A stretch of DNA of 64,000 nt from Sphingomonas sinipercae (GCF_011302055.1 NZ_CP049871.1:1570501-1634500), one strand, 5' to 3'. Positions 9,088 through 17,485 are shown, numbered from the stretch's first letter. The notes: generated from the sequence alone by a model not told the origin. A program made the numbers and translations.

Positions 9088-10107
9088 TCAAAGGCTGTGC
9101 GGTTCCTTTTCGACCTGCCAGGTCTGACCCTTGGCGACGAGCGCCTGGAGGTCGGGGGACTTGCCCTTGGCCGCGGCGGCATTCTGTTCGACGACGGCGC
9201 TTTCGAACGTCGGCGCCGGATCCTCGTAAAGGACGCCAAGCGCGACCGGGAACCCGTCCTGCGGCATTTCGACGAGCATGTGCGCGATCGACCGGTTGGT
9301 GGCGTCGTGGACCAGCACTTCGGGATTATCGGCGTCGACGACCTTGAGCGCGAGCCGGTCGCGATCCAGCGCCAGCCCCTTGGTCCCGCCGGCGAACAGC
9401 ATCTTCTCGCCCGGTTTCAGCCAAAGCTGCTTTTCCGCGGCGGACTCGCGGGCAGTGAAGGGCGCGAAGACGTCGTCATTGTAGACGACGCAATTCTGGA
9501 AGATTTCGACGAAGCTGGCGCCGCGATGCGCGTGCGCGGCCTTGAGCACCTCGGGCAAATTCTTGTGCACGTCGATGGCCCGGGCGACGAAGCGCGCGCC
9601 TGACCCCAGGGCAAAGGCGCTGGGCGTCATCGGCCGGTCGACCGAGCCGAACGGGGTCGATGGCGATCGGGTACCGATGCGGCTGGTCGGCGAATATTGC
9701 CCCTTGGTCAGGCCGTAGATTTCATTGTTGAACAGCAGGATCTGGCAATCGAGGTTGCGGCGCAGGACGTGCATCGTGTGGTTGCCGCCGATGCTCAAGG
9801 CGTCGCCGTCGCCAGTGATGATCCACACGTCGAGCTCCGGATTGGCGAGCTTGATGCCGGTGGCAAACGCCGGCGCCCGGCCGTGGATGGTGTGGAAGCC
9901 GTAGCTGGCCATGTAATAAGGGAAGCGGCTGGAGCAGCCGATGCCGCTGACGAACACCGTCTTTTCCCGCGCCACGCCAAGGTCGGGCATGGTGCGCTGC
10001 ACCGCCTTCAACACCGCATAGTCGCCGCAACCGGGGCACCAGCGGACCTCCTGGTCGCTGGCCCAGTCTTTCGCGGTCGTCGCCGGGATCGGGGTCAGGT
10101 CGTTCAT
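9088..10107 (-). CDS. korB: 2-oxoacid:ferredoxin oxidoreductase, beta subunit
   Basis: 339 residues. This is the thiamine-diphosphate-binding subunit of 2-oxoglutarate/2-oxoacid ferredoxin oxidoreductase: WCPGCGDYAVL near residues 23-33 (iron-sulfur/TPP region), SGIGCSSRFPYY, and the TPP-Mg motif GDGDALSIGGNH. The complex oxidises a 2-oxoacid with CoA to acyl-CoA plus CO2, reducing ferredoxin. KorA is upstream, separated by two tiny overlapping ORFs. Starts at ATG 10107, 4 bases after the stop of the 24-codon ORF. Exact substrate (2-oxoglutarate or another 2-oxoacid) is inferred from the KorAB type. Confidence 0.95.
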   Translation of the reverse strand: MNDLTPIPATTAKDWASDQEVRWCPGCGDYAVLKAVQRTMPDLGVAREKTVFVSGIGCSSRFPYYMASYGFHTIHGRAPAFATGIKLANPELDVWIITGDGDALSIGGNHTMHVLRRNLDCQILLFNNEIYGLTKGQYSPTSRIGTRSPSTPFGSVDRPMTPSAFALGSGARFVARAIDVHKNLPEVLKAAHAHRGASFVEIFQNCVVYNDDVFAPFTARESAAEKQLWLKPGEKMLFAGGTKGLALDRDRLALKVVDADNPEVLVHDATNRSIAHMLVEMPQDGFPVALGVLYEDPAPTFESAVVEQNAAAAKGKSPDLQALVAKGQTWQVEKEPHSL

Positions 10108-10111
10108 CGCC

Positions 10112-10186
10112 TCAGCTCAGCCAGACGATAATTGCGATGACGATGACCAGCATCGCGATCATCGGGATGGGGTTGATCTGCTTCAT
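10112..10186 (-). CDS. Putative 24-residue single-span membrane peptide between korA and korB
   Basis: An ATG at 10186 opens a 24-codon frame ending TGA at 10112. The peptide is MKQINPIPMIAMLV followed by IVIAIIVWLS: a basic N-terminus and about 17 consecutive hydrophobic residues, a convincing single transmembrane helix. Its ATG overlaps the stop of the preceding 59-codon ORF as ATGA, and korB starts 4 bases after its stop, so it would be translationally coupled to both. It resembles no family I know. It may be a small subunit or membrane tether for the oxidoreductase, which is pure inference. Confidence 0.55.
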   Translation of the reverse strand: MKQINPIPMIAMLVIVIAIIVWLS

Positions 10187-10362
10187 GCCGAAACGTCCTT
10201 ACGGTCACTAAAGTCACGCGGTTGTGCAGCATTTTCGTGACCTTTAGCGAGCTCTGCACCTGGCGCCGCGCCGTCACGGAGTAAATCCGTGACGTCGATC
10301 GGGCCCTGCTTCGCCGACCCGTCGGCCGACCGCTGCCTCAGCTCTTCGCGCTGCTCGATCAT
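10183..10362 (-). CDS. Putative 59-residue charged protein coupled to korA
   Basis: ATG at 10362 overlaps the korA stop (ATGA), and TGA at 10183-10185 overlaps the ATG of the 24-codon membrane ORF (again ATGA). The product is hydrophilic and highly charged: it starts MIEQREELRQRS and ends DFSDRKDVSA, with no membrane segment or known domain. Two inverted repeats fall inside the reading frame, so part of the protein may be encoded by inserted palindromic DNA. The double ATGA overlap argues that it is translated. Function unknown. Confidence 0.55.
   Translation of the reverse strand: MIEQREELRQRSADGSAKQGPIDVTDLLRDGAAPGAELAKGHENAAQPRDFSDRKDVSA
10208..10247. repeat. Imperfect inverted repeat inside the 59-codon ORF
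   Basis: Arms CTAAAGTCACG (10208-10218) and CGTGACCTTTAG (10236-10247) are complementary apart from one bulged base, with a 17-base loop. The hairpin would form in the korA-korB mRNA as well as in DNA. It could slow a ribosome, serve as an RNase processing site, or be part of a palindromic repeat family. Confidence 0.7.
10273..10293. repeat. Perfect 8-bp inverted repeat inside the 59-codon ORF
   Basis: GTCACGGA-GTAAA-TCCGTGAC, a perfect palindrome with a 5-base loop. No T-run follows, so it is not an intrinsic terminator. It shares the GTCACG core with the neighbouring inverted repeat at 10208-10247, suggesting that both belong to one palindromic unit. Confidence 0.75.
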
Positions 10363-12269
10363 TGCTGCGCAATCCTCTCGCTGCGCTCGGCGAGTTGGGT
10401 GTCGATCGCTTGTTCAATCTCGGCGATGCGGAAAGGGTGGCCGCTGACCTTGTTCAGCGGCTGCGCGTCGACGAGATACTGATCGCGGAGCAAGGTCTTC
10501 AATTGGCCCATGTTCATCTCGGGCACGAGGATGCGCCCGAAGCCCTTCAATAGGACAGACATATTTTTGGGCATCGGCCAGATGTGGCGGATGTGGACGT
10601 GGGCGACGTCCTGTCCCTTGTCGAGCGCCCGGCGCACCGCCTGGTGGATCGGGCCAAAGGTCGAGCCCCACCCGACGACCGCAAGCGCCGCCCCTTCGCG
10701 GCCGAGGCAGACGTCCTGGTCGGGAATGCCCTGCGCGACGTTGAGCACCTTCGCGGCGCGCGTGTCGGTCATCTCCTGGTGCGACTTGGGCGAGTAATCG
10801 ATGTTGCCGCTGCCCGGCGCTTTCTCAATGCCGCCGATGCGGTGTTCCAGCCCGGGCGTGCCCGGCTTGATCCACGGGCGGACGAAGTTGCAGTCGCGGG
10901 CATAAGGCATCACGCCCTCGCCCTCCGCCGGCGCGGTTTCGAGGAACTTGACCGGGAACGGCGTGTAGGTCCCCATGTCGGGCACCTTCCACGGCTCGGC
11001 CGCATTGGCGATGTAGCCGTCGGTCAGGAGCATCACCGGCGTCATGTGATGAGTGGCGATGCGCACCGCCTCGATCGCGCAATCAAACGCATCGGCCGAC
11101 GAGCGGGCGGCGATGACCGGCACCGGCGCGTCGCCGTTGCGGCCATAAACGGCCTGGTAAAGGTCCGACTGCTCGGTCTTGGTCGGAAGGCCCGTCGACG
11201 GGCCGCCGCGCTGCGAATTGACGACCACCAGCGGCAGCTCGGTCATGATCGCGAGGCCAAGGGCTTCCATCTTCAGGGCGATGCCCGGCCCGGATGATGA
11301 TGTGATGCCCAGGTGCCCGGCGTAGGACGCGCCGATGGCGGCGCAGATTGCCGCAATCTCGTCCTCCGCCTGGAAGGTGGTGATCCCGAATTCCTTGAGC
11401 CGCGACAGATGGTGGAGCAGCGGGCTGGCCGGGGTGATCGGGTAGGAACCGAAGAACATCTTGAGGCCGGCGAGCTGCGCCCCGGCAACCAGGCCGAGGG
11501 CAAGCGCCTCGGCGCCGGTGACGGTGCGGTAAAGCCCCGGTTCGGCCGGTGCGGCCGCAATCCGGTGCTGTCGCATCCCCGGCGCGCCGATTTCCACCGT
11601 CTCGCCATAGGCATGGCCGGCGTTGAGCGCGGCGATATTGGCCTCCGCAAGCTCCGGCATCTTGGCGAACTTGGTCTTCAGCCACTCGACGATCGGCGCG
11701 CGGTCGCGGTCGAACATCCACAGCGCCAGGCCGAGCGTCCACATGTTCTTGCAGCGCAGCGCTTCCTTGTTGCCAAGGCCGAACGGCTTCACCGCATCGA
11801 GCGTCAATTGCGAGATGTTGAACTTGATCAGCTGCCATTTGCCGAGCGAGCCGTCTTCGAGCGGGTTGGCATCGTAGCCGGCCTTGGCGAGGTTGCGGGC
11901 GCCGAATTCGCCTTCGTCGGCGATAATCAGCCCGCCTTCGCGCAAATGTTCGACATTCACCTTCAGCGCGGCCGGGTTCATCGCCACCAGCACGTCGGGC
12001 TGGTCGCCGGCGGTCTCGATCGCCGTCGAGCCAAAATTGATCTGGAAGGCGGAAACCCCGAACGTCGTCCCCTGCGGGGCGCGGATTTCGGCCGGGAAGT
12101 CCGGGAAGGTGGCAAGGTCGTTGCCGGCGAGCGCGGTCGAGAGCGTGAACTGCCCGCCGGTGAGCTGCATCCCGTCGCCGCTATCGCCTGCAAAGCGGAC
12201 GACGACAGCTTCGAGATGCGGATGGGCGGAAGCTTCCGCTTCAGTGACGGTGTGGGTGGCAGTGGCCAT
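10359..12269 (-). CDS. korA: 2-oxoacid:ferredoxin oxidoreductase, fused gamma/alpha subunit
   Basis: 636 residues from ATG 12269. The N-terminal gamma domain starts near residue 27 (VVRFAGDSGDGMQLTGG); the alpha domain with FQAEDEIAAICAAIGASYAG follows near the middle, and a C-terminal transketolase-like domain completes the usual fused KorA of about 610-640 residues. It forms the 2-oxoacid-binding part of the complex with KorB. The frame continues upstream of 12269, but those 64 codons lack conservation and reach into the divergent promoter region. The stop overlaps a 59-codon ORF. Confidence 0.95.
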   Translation of the reverse strand: MATATHTVTEAEASAHPHLEAVVVRFAGDSGDGMQLTGGQFTLSTALAGNDLATFPDFPAEIRAPQGTTFGVSAFQINFGSTAIETAGDQPDVLVAMNPAALKVNVEHLREGGLIIADEGEFGARNLAKAGYDANPLEDGSLGKWQLIKFNISQLTLDAVKPFGLGNKEALRCKNMWTLGLALWMFDRDRAPIVEWLKTKFAKMPELAEANIAALNAGHAYGETVEIGAPGMRQHRIAAAPAEPGLYRTVTGAEALALGLVAGAQLAGLKMFFGSYPITPASPLLHHLSRLKEFGITTFQAEDEIAAICAAIGASYAGHLGITSSSGPGIALKMEALGLAIMTELPLVVVNSQRGGPSTGLPTKTEQSDLYQAVYGRNGDAPVPVIAARSSADAFDCAIEAVRIATHHMTPVMLLTDGYIANAAEPWKVPDMGTYTPFPVKFLETAPAEGEGVMPYARDCNFVRPWIKPGTPGLEHRIGGIEKAPGSGNIDYSPKSHQEMTDTRAAKVLNVAQGIPDQDVCLGREGAALAVVGWGSTFGPIHQAVRRALDKGQDVAHVHIRHIWPMPKNMSVLLKGFGRILVPEMNMGQLKTLLRDQYLVDAQPLNKVSGHPFRIAEIEQAIDTQLAERSERIAQQ

Positions 12270-12384
12270 GGCGCTTTCTAAGCCGGTGCATCTGCTTTCG
12301 CCACTGGGTTCATGAGGGACTTTTCCAGATTTGCAGGCCGCGAAAGGCAGCGCTAGCCTGCCGCTCTGCAACAAGGGGTGGCAA

Positions 12385-13137
12385 ATGTCGCAAGATCGCC
12401 GGGTTCCTGGATGGCGAAGCGCCGCCTCCATCGCTGTCGCCCTCCTGCTTTGCGCAAGCATCGAATCGGCGGCGGCCGCCGCTGCGCCAGTGGTTGCCGG
12501 GCAATCGGTGCTTGCGGCGCAGTCGGCCTGGCACCGGGCCTATGCAGCGAACGACACGCGCCAGCTGGACGCACTTCTGGCCGAGGACGCGACGATCGTC
12601 GAAAGCGGTGGCGTCCTGGTCGACAAGGCTGCGTTGCTCGCTCGCGGCAAGCTTCCGCCGATCGCTTTGACCCTGTCCGCGAGCGACCAGCGCGTCCGGC
12701 GCAGCGGTAACTTCGCCCTGGTCACCAGCACCGTGCTTGAGAAGCGAGGCCCGGCCCGCCTCGAATTCCGGGTGACCGACGTCTTTGAAATGAAGAATGG
12801 CGGCTGGAAGCTGGCATCGTCGCACTGGACCCGGACGGCCGGCGACCTGACCCCGGTGACGCTGCCGCGGCCGGCGGTGGATCGCCTGGCCGGCACCTAC
12901 CGGACCCCGCGCGGCGCGACCTTGGTCGTCGCCCGCGATGGCGACCAGCTGCGCGTGACCGAGCCGGGCGGCACGTCGACGCCGCTGGTGGCGATTTCCC
13001 CAACTACGTTCATGGGGCCGGCCGGGCGGGTGCGATGGATGTTCATCGCCGAACCGTCAGGGGCGATCGGCCATGCCGTCATCGCCAATTTGAATGCGCT
13101 GACCCTGCTGTCCCGGGTAAACGCCGACCCGCGTTGA
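12385..13137 (+). CDS. Secreted NTF2-like (SnoaL/DUF4440) protein
   Basis: 250 residues from ATG 12385, preceded by AAGGGGTGG. An N-terminal signal peptide ends near ESAAAAAAPV. An NTF2-like fold follows at about residues 40-150: AWHRAYAANDTRQLDALLAE, then DVFEMKNGGWKLASSHWTR, typical of DUF4440/SnoaL domains. The remaining ~100 residues look like a small beta domain (LAGTYRTPRGATLVVARDG). No catalytic role can be assigned. Divergent from korA; the 115-base gap between them must hold both promoters. Confidence 0.8.
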   Translation: MSQDRRVPGWRSAASIAVALLLCASIESAAAAAAPVVAGQSVLAAQSAWHRAYAANDTRQLDALLAEDATIVESGGVLVDKAALLARGKLPPIALTLSASDQRVRRSGNFALVTSTVLEKRGPARLEFRVTDVFEMKNGGWKLASSHWTRTAGDLTPVTLPRPAVDRLAGTYRTPRGATLVVARDGDQLRVTEPGGTSTPLVAISPTTFMGPAGRVRWMFIAEPSGAIGHAVIANLNALTLLSRVNADPR

Positions 13138-13141
13138 GGGA

Positions 13142-14101
13142 TCAGGAATCGCGGACGTCGGCCAGCGGGGCGCGGAAGCGGGCCTGGACGCCGGCAGGGT
13201 CGAAAGCGATCGAGACGTCGCGAGAATTGCAAATACCAAGGCCGATGAGCCGGGAGCCGAAGCCGGTCGTTTCCGGCGCCTCGACCGCCGGGCCGTCCGT
13301 TTCCTTCCAGTGCAGCACGAAGTGGCTGCCTTCGACCTGCCATTCGACCCTGACCTTGCCCGCGGGGGTCGACAATGCGCCATATTTCACTGCGTTGGTC
13401 GCCATTTCGTGAAGCAACAGCGACATTGAAAGCGCGGCATCGGGCGCAACCGAGATGTCAGGGCCACTGAGGTCGAACTGGTCGGGCTCCGCTTCGACCC
13501 GGAGCACTCGTTCGACCAGCCCGCGCATCGGGGTCGCGCTCCAGCTCGACTGGAGCAGCAGATTGTTGGCGCTGCCCAGCGCGGCGAGGCGCGCGTGGAA
13601 GGTACGTAGCGAATCGCCCGCGGCCGATTGAAAGGTCTGCTCGGCGATCGCCTGCACCATGGAGAAGCTGTTCTTCATCCGGTGCGACAGTTCCTGCATC
13701 AGCAAGGTCTTCTGCTGCTCGCGCGCTTGGCGGTCGGTGATGTCCCGGGAGATCACGCAATAATGGCCCGACGGCGCCGGGATCGAGGCGACCGTCACCT
13801 CCCACGTCTTGTCCGTGCCCTTGGCCGTCGGACAGTCGGCGACCAAGGTCACGACGCCGTTGGAACGGGCGCCGTCCAGCGCCGATTCCAAAAGCTCGCG
13901 GCTCTCCTCGGGCCACAACTCGGGCCAGTAGCGGCCGTGCACCATCGCGAGATCGTCAATCTCCATGATGGCCAGGCCCTCTTCGTTGAAGAACTGGATG
14001 GTGCCGGAGCCGTCGAGGATCTTCACGCAATCCTGCGACGCCAGGCAGGCGGCATGCCGGTCGACGACGCGCTCCTTGATTGCGGAATCGGAAGTGTTCA
14101 C
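13142..14101 (-). CDS. PAS-domain HWE-family sensor histidine kinase
   Basis: 319 residues from GTG 14101, with a GGGGGG purine run about 6 bases upstream. The N-terminal half is a PAS-type sensor (VKILDGSGTIQFFNEEG through YCVISRDITDRQ). The phospho-accepting H-box is QELSHRMKNSFSMVQAIA (His near residue 140). The ATPase part has the HWE/HisKA2 N-box LLHEMATNAVKYGAL and the WKETDGP motif that names the family. No membrane segment is seen, so it is probably cytosolic. Such kinases often feed the alphaproteobacterial general stress response, but no PhyR/NepR genes are nearby. The gene for its response regulator is not in the window. Confidence 0.92.
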   Translation of the reverse strand: MNTSDSAIKERVVDRHAACLASQDCVKILDGSGTIQFFNEEGLAIMEIDDLAMVHGRYWPELWPEESRELLESALDGARSNGVVTLVADCPTAKGTDKTWEVTVASIPAPSGHYCVISRDITDRQAREQQKTLLMQELSHRMKNSFSMVQAIAEQTFQSAAGDSLRTFHARLAALGSANNLLLQSSWSATPMRGLVERVLRVEAEPDQFDLSGPDISVAPDAALSMSLLLHEMATNAVKYGALSTPAGKVRVEWQVEGSHFVLHWKETDGPAVEAPETTGFGSRLIGLGICNSRDVSIAFDPAGVQARFRAPLADVRDS

Positions 14102-14235
14102 GAATGCCCCCCAAGTGCTGGATGGTCGGTCCAAGGCACGGGCGGCCGACGCCCTTCATATCGCCGACGTCACGGAAATTTCAATGCCTCGCAAGGGTTT
14201 GCTTGCGACGAAGCAGCCGAAGTATTGCGTGCCGA

Positions 14236-15189
14236 TCAATAATCCCAGAGGCCGAGGCCGGGTGAATAGAGCGGGATCTGCCACGCCAGCGGCATCTCGA
14301 GGTAGAAGCCGACCGGATTGTCGCCGAACCCGCCATTGTCCTGCCCTATCCAGTCGGTGATCACGTTGTGATCGCTGCGCCACAAGACGTCGCTGCGCCC
14401 ATCACCGTTGAAATCACCGGTGCCGACAATGTGCCAATCGAGCGGAATGACCTGACCCGTGTTGGCGTGGTTGTTAATGAAGCCGCCATTGTCCTGGCCG
14501 AGCCAGTTCGTCACCGTGCCGGCATCGCTGCGCCACAGGATGTCTGAATTGCCGTCGCCATTGAAATCGCCGGTGCCGACGATGTGCCAGTCGAGCGGGA
14601 TCACTTCGCCCGTGTTAATGTGGTTGTTGATGAAGCTGCCGTCGGCCCGGCCAAGCCAGTTGGTGACGGTGCCATTGTCGCTTCGCCACAAGATATCGTC
14701 GCGGCCATCGCCGTTGAAATCGCCGGTGCCGACGATTTTCCAGTCGTTGGGAATCAGCAGGTTCCCGCCGGGACCGTCGCCCTGGAATTGGTCCTTGCCA
14801 AGCCAGGTGATCACGCTTCCATCGGCTGCGCGCCACACGATGTCGTCGATCGAATCCCCGTCGAAGTCGCCGGTGCCGGCGACTTGCCAACCAGCCGGAA
14901 CCTTCGTGACCTGCGACAAGGTCCACGCCAGATAAAAGGCGCCGTCTTCGACCGTGTAAGAGACGGAAACGTTACCGTCGGCCGTCATCCACAAGGTGTC
15001 GCTTCGGCCGTCCCCGTCGAAATCGCCAATCGCGACGAGGTCGCCGACGGCATAAGTGTCCATCCCAGCAGCTTCGTTATAGGTAAACTCTGCATGGAGC
15101 CCGCCTCGCCAATTCGACACCGCACCGGTTTCAGTGTTGCGGAAGATGATGTCGTCGCGGCCGTCGCCATCGAAATCGATTCTGGGCAT
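14236..15189 (-). CDS. FG-GAP/VCBS repeat protein
   Basis: 317 residues made almost entirely of FG-GAP-type repeats: units such as VGTGDFNGDGRDDILWRSD recur about seven times at a spacing of roughly 45-50 residues. Each has a DxDxDGxxD-like calcium-binding loop. The usual fold is a beta propeller. No signal peptide or anchoring domain is visible: the ATG at 15189, with GGGGA upstream, leads directly into the first repeat. The central repeats are nearly identical in DNA, so unequal recombination could change their number. Such proteins are commonly secreted; the route here is unclear. Confidence 0.85.
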   Translation of the reverse strand: MPRIDFDGDGRDDIIFRNTETGAVSNWRGGLHAEFTYNEAAGMDTYAVGDLVAIGDFDGDGRSDTLWMTADGNVSVSYTVEDGAFYLAWTLSQVTKVPAGWQVAGTGDFDGDSIDDIVWRAADGSVITWLGKDQFQGDGPGGNLLIPNDWKIVGTGDFNGDGRDDILWRSDNGTVTNWLGRADGSFINNHINTGEVIPLDWHIVGTGDFNGDGNSDILWRSDAGTVTNWLGQDNGGFINNHANTGQVIPLDWHIVGTGDFNGDGRSDVLWRSDHNVITDWIGQDNGGFGDNPVGFYLEMPLAWQIPLYSPGLGLWDY

Positions 15190-15307
15190 GGCAAATCCCC
15201 CAATGGTCCGGCCTGTTTTAGCAGAATTGTTACCTAAAAACGATTCAGCTCACCTGCTCGGCTCCGCGACGGATTGCCGTGCCGGACCAAGCGATTAGAG
15301 GTGCGGC

Positions 15308-15778
15308 ATGGACGATTCATCCTACCGCCGCGGGGTCGGCGTGATGCTGATCAACGCCGACCGCAAGGTCTGGGTCGGGGCCCGAGTCGATAATCCGGAG
15401 GACGCCTGGCAAATGCCGCAGGGCGGGATCGACGATGGCGAGGAGCCGTGGGCGACGGCGCTGCGCGAGCTTGAGGAGGAAACCGGGATCGCGCCCGCGC
15501 TGGTCGAGCGCATCGCCGAATGCCCGGAGCGGCTACGCTACGACCTGCCCGAAGACTGGCGGCCCAAGCTGTGGGGCGGGCAATGGCACGGGCAGGAGCA
15601 GGACTGGTTCCTGGCACGCTTCCACGGCTGCGACGACGACGTGAATATCGCCACCGAGCATGCAGAATTCCGCGCCTGGAAATGGGTCGAGCCGGCTGAT
15701 CTTCCCGAGCTGATCGTGCCGTTCAAGAAGGAGCTTTACCGGCAGCTCCTCGACCGCTTCGCCCAGTGGCTGGACTAG
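15308..15778 (+). CDS. rppH: RNA pyrophosphohydrolase (Nudix)
   Basis: 156 residues, the standard RppH length. The Nudix box lies at about residues 39-61 (GGIDDGEEPW followed by RELEEETGI), with the catalytic glutamates in REL..EE.G. The N-terminal YRRGVGVMLIN and the later WGGQWHGQEQDWFLARF match RppH/NudH. It removes pyrophosphate from mRNA 5' ends and so triggers decay. The last 4 bases overlap the convergent BLUF gene. Confidence 0.95.
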   Translation: MDDSSYRRGVGVMLINADRKVWVGARVDNPEDAWQMPQGGIDDGEEPWATALRELEEETGIAPALVERIAECPERLRYDLPEDWRPKLWGGQWHGQEQDWFLARFHGCDDDVNIATEHAEFRAWKWVEPADLPELIVPFKKELYRQLLDRFAQWLD

Positions 15779-16191
15779 ACCCGCACCACCCCGGAAATCG
15801 ATTCCGTCATGCGATGGACGCAATCGCGGATCTGCGGATCGACATCCGCCGGGATGCGCTCGTCGATCGCCGAGCGTGCGTCGAGGTAGGTGCCTTCGAC
15901 CTGCACCAGCTCCATCGACCAGTCGGGAAAGCTGCGTTCCTGAATGGTGCGCTCGTCGCGGATTTCGACGCCGCTGTGGCGCGTGTCCCGGCGCAGGCGG
16001 GCGACGAGGTCGTTGACCGCGGTCTCCGACCCTTCGATGACCTGGAGGAAGCGCGTGCCGTTGAACACCAGCAGCCCGGTGATGCCGTCAATCGCGTTGA
16101 GATCGCGCGCGGTGCGATGGATTTCTTCGAGCTGTTCGGCCGTCAGGTCGAGCGCCGCATGACTGATATAGGTTAGCGATTTCAATTCCAT
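15775..16191 (-). CDS. BLUF-domain blue-light photoreceptor
   Basis: 138 residues from ATG 16191, essentially a lone BLUF domain plus a short C-terminal extension. The flavin-contacting residues are seen: Tyr in KSLTYISHA, Asn in ARDLNAIDGITGLLVF, and Gln in FLQVIEG. BLUF domains bind FAD and signal blue light through a rearranged hydrogen-bond network. No output domain is fused, so it must act through a partner protein. A longer frame upstream overlaps the divergent hydrolase gene and lacks conservation. Photolyase and a PAS kinase lie within 10 kb. Confidence 0.92.
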   Translation of the reverse strand: MELKSLTYISHAALDLTAEQLEEIHRTARDLNAIDGITGLLVFNGTRFLQVIEGSETAVNDLVARLRRDTRHSGVEIRDERTIQERSFPDWSMELVQVEGTYLDARSAIDERIPADVDPQIRDCVHRMTESISGVVRV

Positions 16192-16273
16192 AGCGCCATC
16201 GTAACGATATTCGCGAGCGGCACAAGCCGGGCACGACGGGCGGTGTGGCGTTGACGGCGAGGCCCCGCTAGGG

Positions 16274-17485
16274 ATGGCCGCCATGGGGGCACTGACGACC
16301 ACCGAAGCGAGCGCAGTCGAACGCGCGGCCGCCGAGCCGATGCTCGAGCAGGTGCTGGCGTGGAGTGCGATAAACAGCGGCTCGCGCAACCTCGACGGGC
16401 TTGCCCGGGTTGCCGGCCAACTGGCGGACGCTTTCGCCGGCCTGGGCGGCGACGTCGCGCTGGTCGATGCCGACCGGGTCGAGGCCATCGACAGTGCCGG
16501 CAAGCCATTCGAAATCGCGCATGGGCAGCACTTGCGGGTCCGGGTGCGGCCGGAGGCGCGGCTGCAACTGCTGTTCACCGGCCACATGGACACGGTCTTC
16601 CCCGCCGACCATCCCTTTCAGGAGACGCGCTGGCTTGACGATGGCGTGCTTGGCGGCCCGGGCGTCGCCGACATGAAGGGCGGGATCGCGGTGATGCTTG
16701 CGGCGCTGAAAGCAGTCGAGGCAGCCGGCGCCGATGTCGGCTACGAAGTGCTGATCAACAGCGACGAGGAGGTCGGCTCGCTCGCGTCCGCGGCGCTGAT
16801 CGCCGAGGCGGCGCGGGGCAAGCGTGCGGCGCTGACCTACGAGCCGGCGGCGCTGCCCGACGGGACGCTTGCGGGGGCGCGGCCGGGCAGCGGCAATTTT
16901 GCCTACACCGTCCGTGGCCGATCGGCGCACGCCGGGCGCAATCCCGAAGACGGGCGCAACGCGCTGCTCGCCGCCGCCGACCTGGCGCTTCGCCTGGAAA
17001 CGATGCGGCGGCCCGGACTGTCGGTGAACCCGGCGCGGATCGAGGGCGGATCGCCGACCAACGTCGTCCCCGACTTGGCCGTCCTGCGCGTCAACCTGCG
17101 CCCCGCAACGCCGGAAATCGAGGCCGACGCGAAAGCGGAGCTGGCGCGGCTGACGGCGCTGGTCGCGCAGGAGCGCGACGTCGCGATCCACGCCCACGGC
17201 GGATTTGCCCGGCCGCCCAAGCCGATGACCGCGCCGATGGAGCAATTGTTCGGGTTGGTGCGGACCGCGGGCGCGGACCTTGGCCAGGCCATCGGCTGGA
17301 AGCCCACCGGCGGCGTGTGCGACGGCAACAACATCGCCGCCTGCGGGGTGCCGGTGGTCGACACGATGGGGGTGCGCGGGGGCAAGATCCACAGTGACGA
17401 GGAATATCTGATCGTCGAATCCTTGGCCGAGCGCGCCGCGCTGTCGGCGCTGACCGTGCTTCGGCTTGCAGGAGAAGCGGCGTGA
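16274..17485 (+). CDS. M20-family metallohydrolase in the arginine succinyltransferase operon
   Basis: 403 residues. Dizinc M20 motifs are visible: GHMDTVFP near 102-109, GPGVADMKGG near 128-137, SDEEVGS near 165 and GRSAHAG near 213 in the lid domain; the last metal ligand is likely in KIHSDEEY near 372. The family includes DapE, acetylornithine deacetylase and carboxypeptidase G2. Its stop overlaps the GTG start of astA. Because DapE-like enzymes remove succinyl groups, a role as N-succinylglutamate desuccinylase replacing AstE is plausible but unproven. Confidence 0.88.
   Translation: MAAMGALTTTEASAVERAAAEPMLEQVLAWSAINSGSRNLDGLARVAGQLADAFAGLGGDVALVDADRVEAIDSAGKPFEIAHGQHLRVRVRPEARLQLLFTGHMDTVFPADHPFQETRWLDDGVLGGPGVADMKGGIAVMLAALKAVEAAGADVGYEVLINSDEEVGSLASAALIAEAARGKRAALTYEPAALPDGTLAGARPGSGNFAYTVRGRSAHAGRNPEDGRNALLAAADLALRLETMRRPGLSVNPARIEGGSPTNVVPDLAVLRVNLRPATPEIEADAKAELARLTALVAQERDVAIHAHGGFARPPKPMTAPMEQLFGLVRTAGADLGQAIGWKPTGGVCDGNNIAACGVPVVDTMGVRGGKIHSDEEYLIVESLAERAALSALTVLRLAGEAA

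Noticed and set aside
12270..12461. Extended N-terminus of korA
   Set aside because: The extra 64 codons have no similarity to KorA proteins and overlap the start region of the divergent secreted-protein gene.
14236..15189. Repeat array considered as CRISPR
   Set aside because: The periodicity is about 140 bases, continuous in frame, and encodes FG-GAP units; there are no spacers or cas genes.
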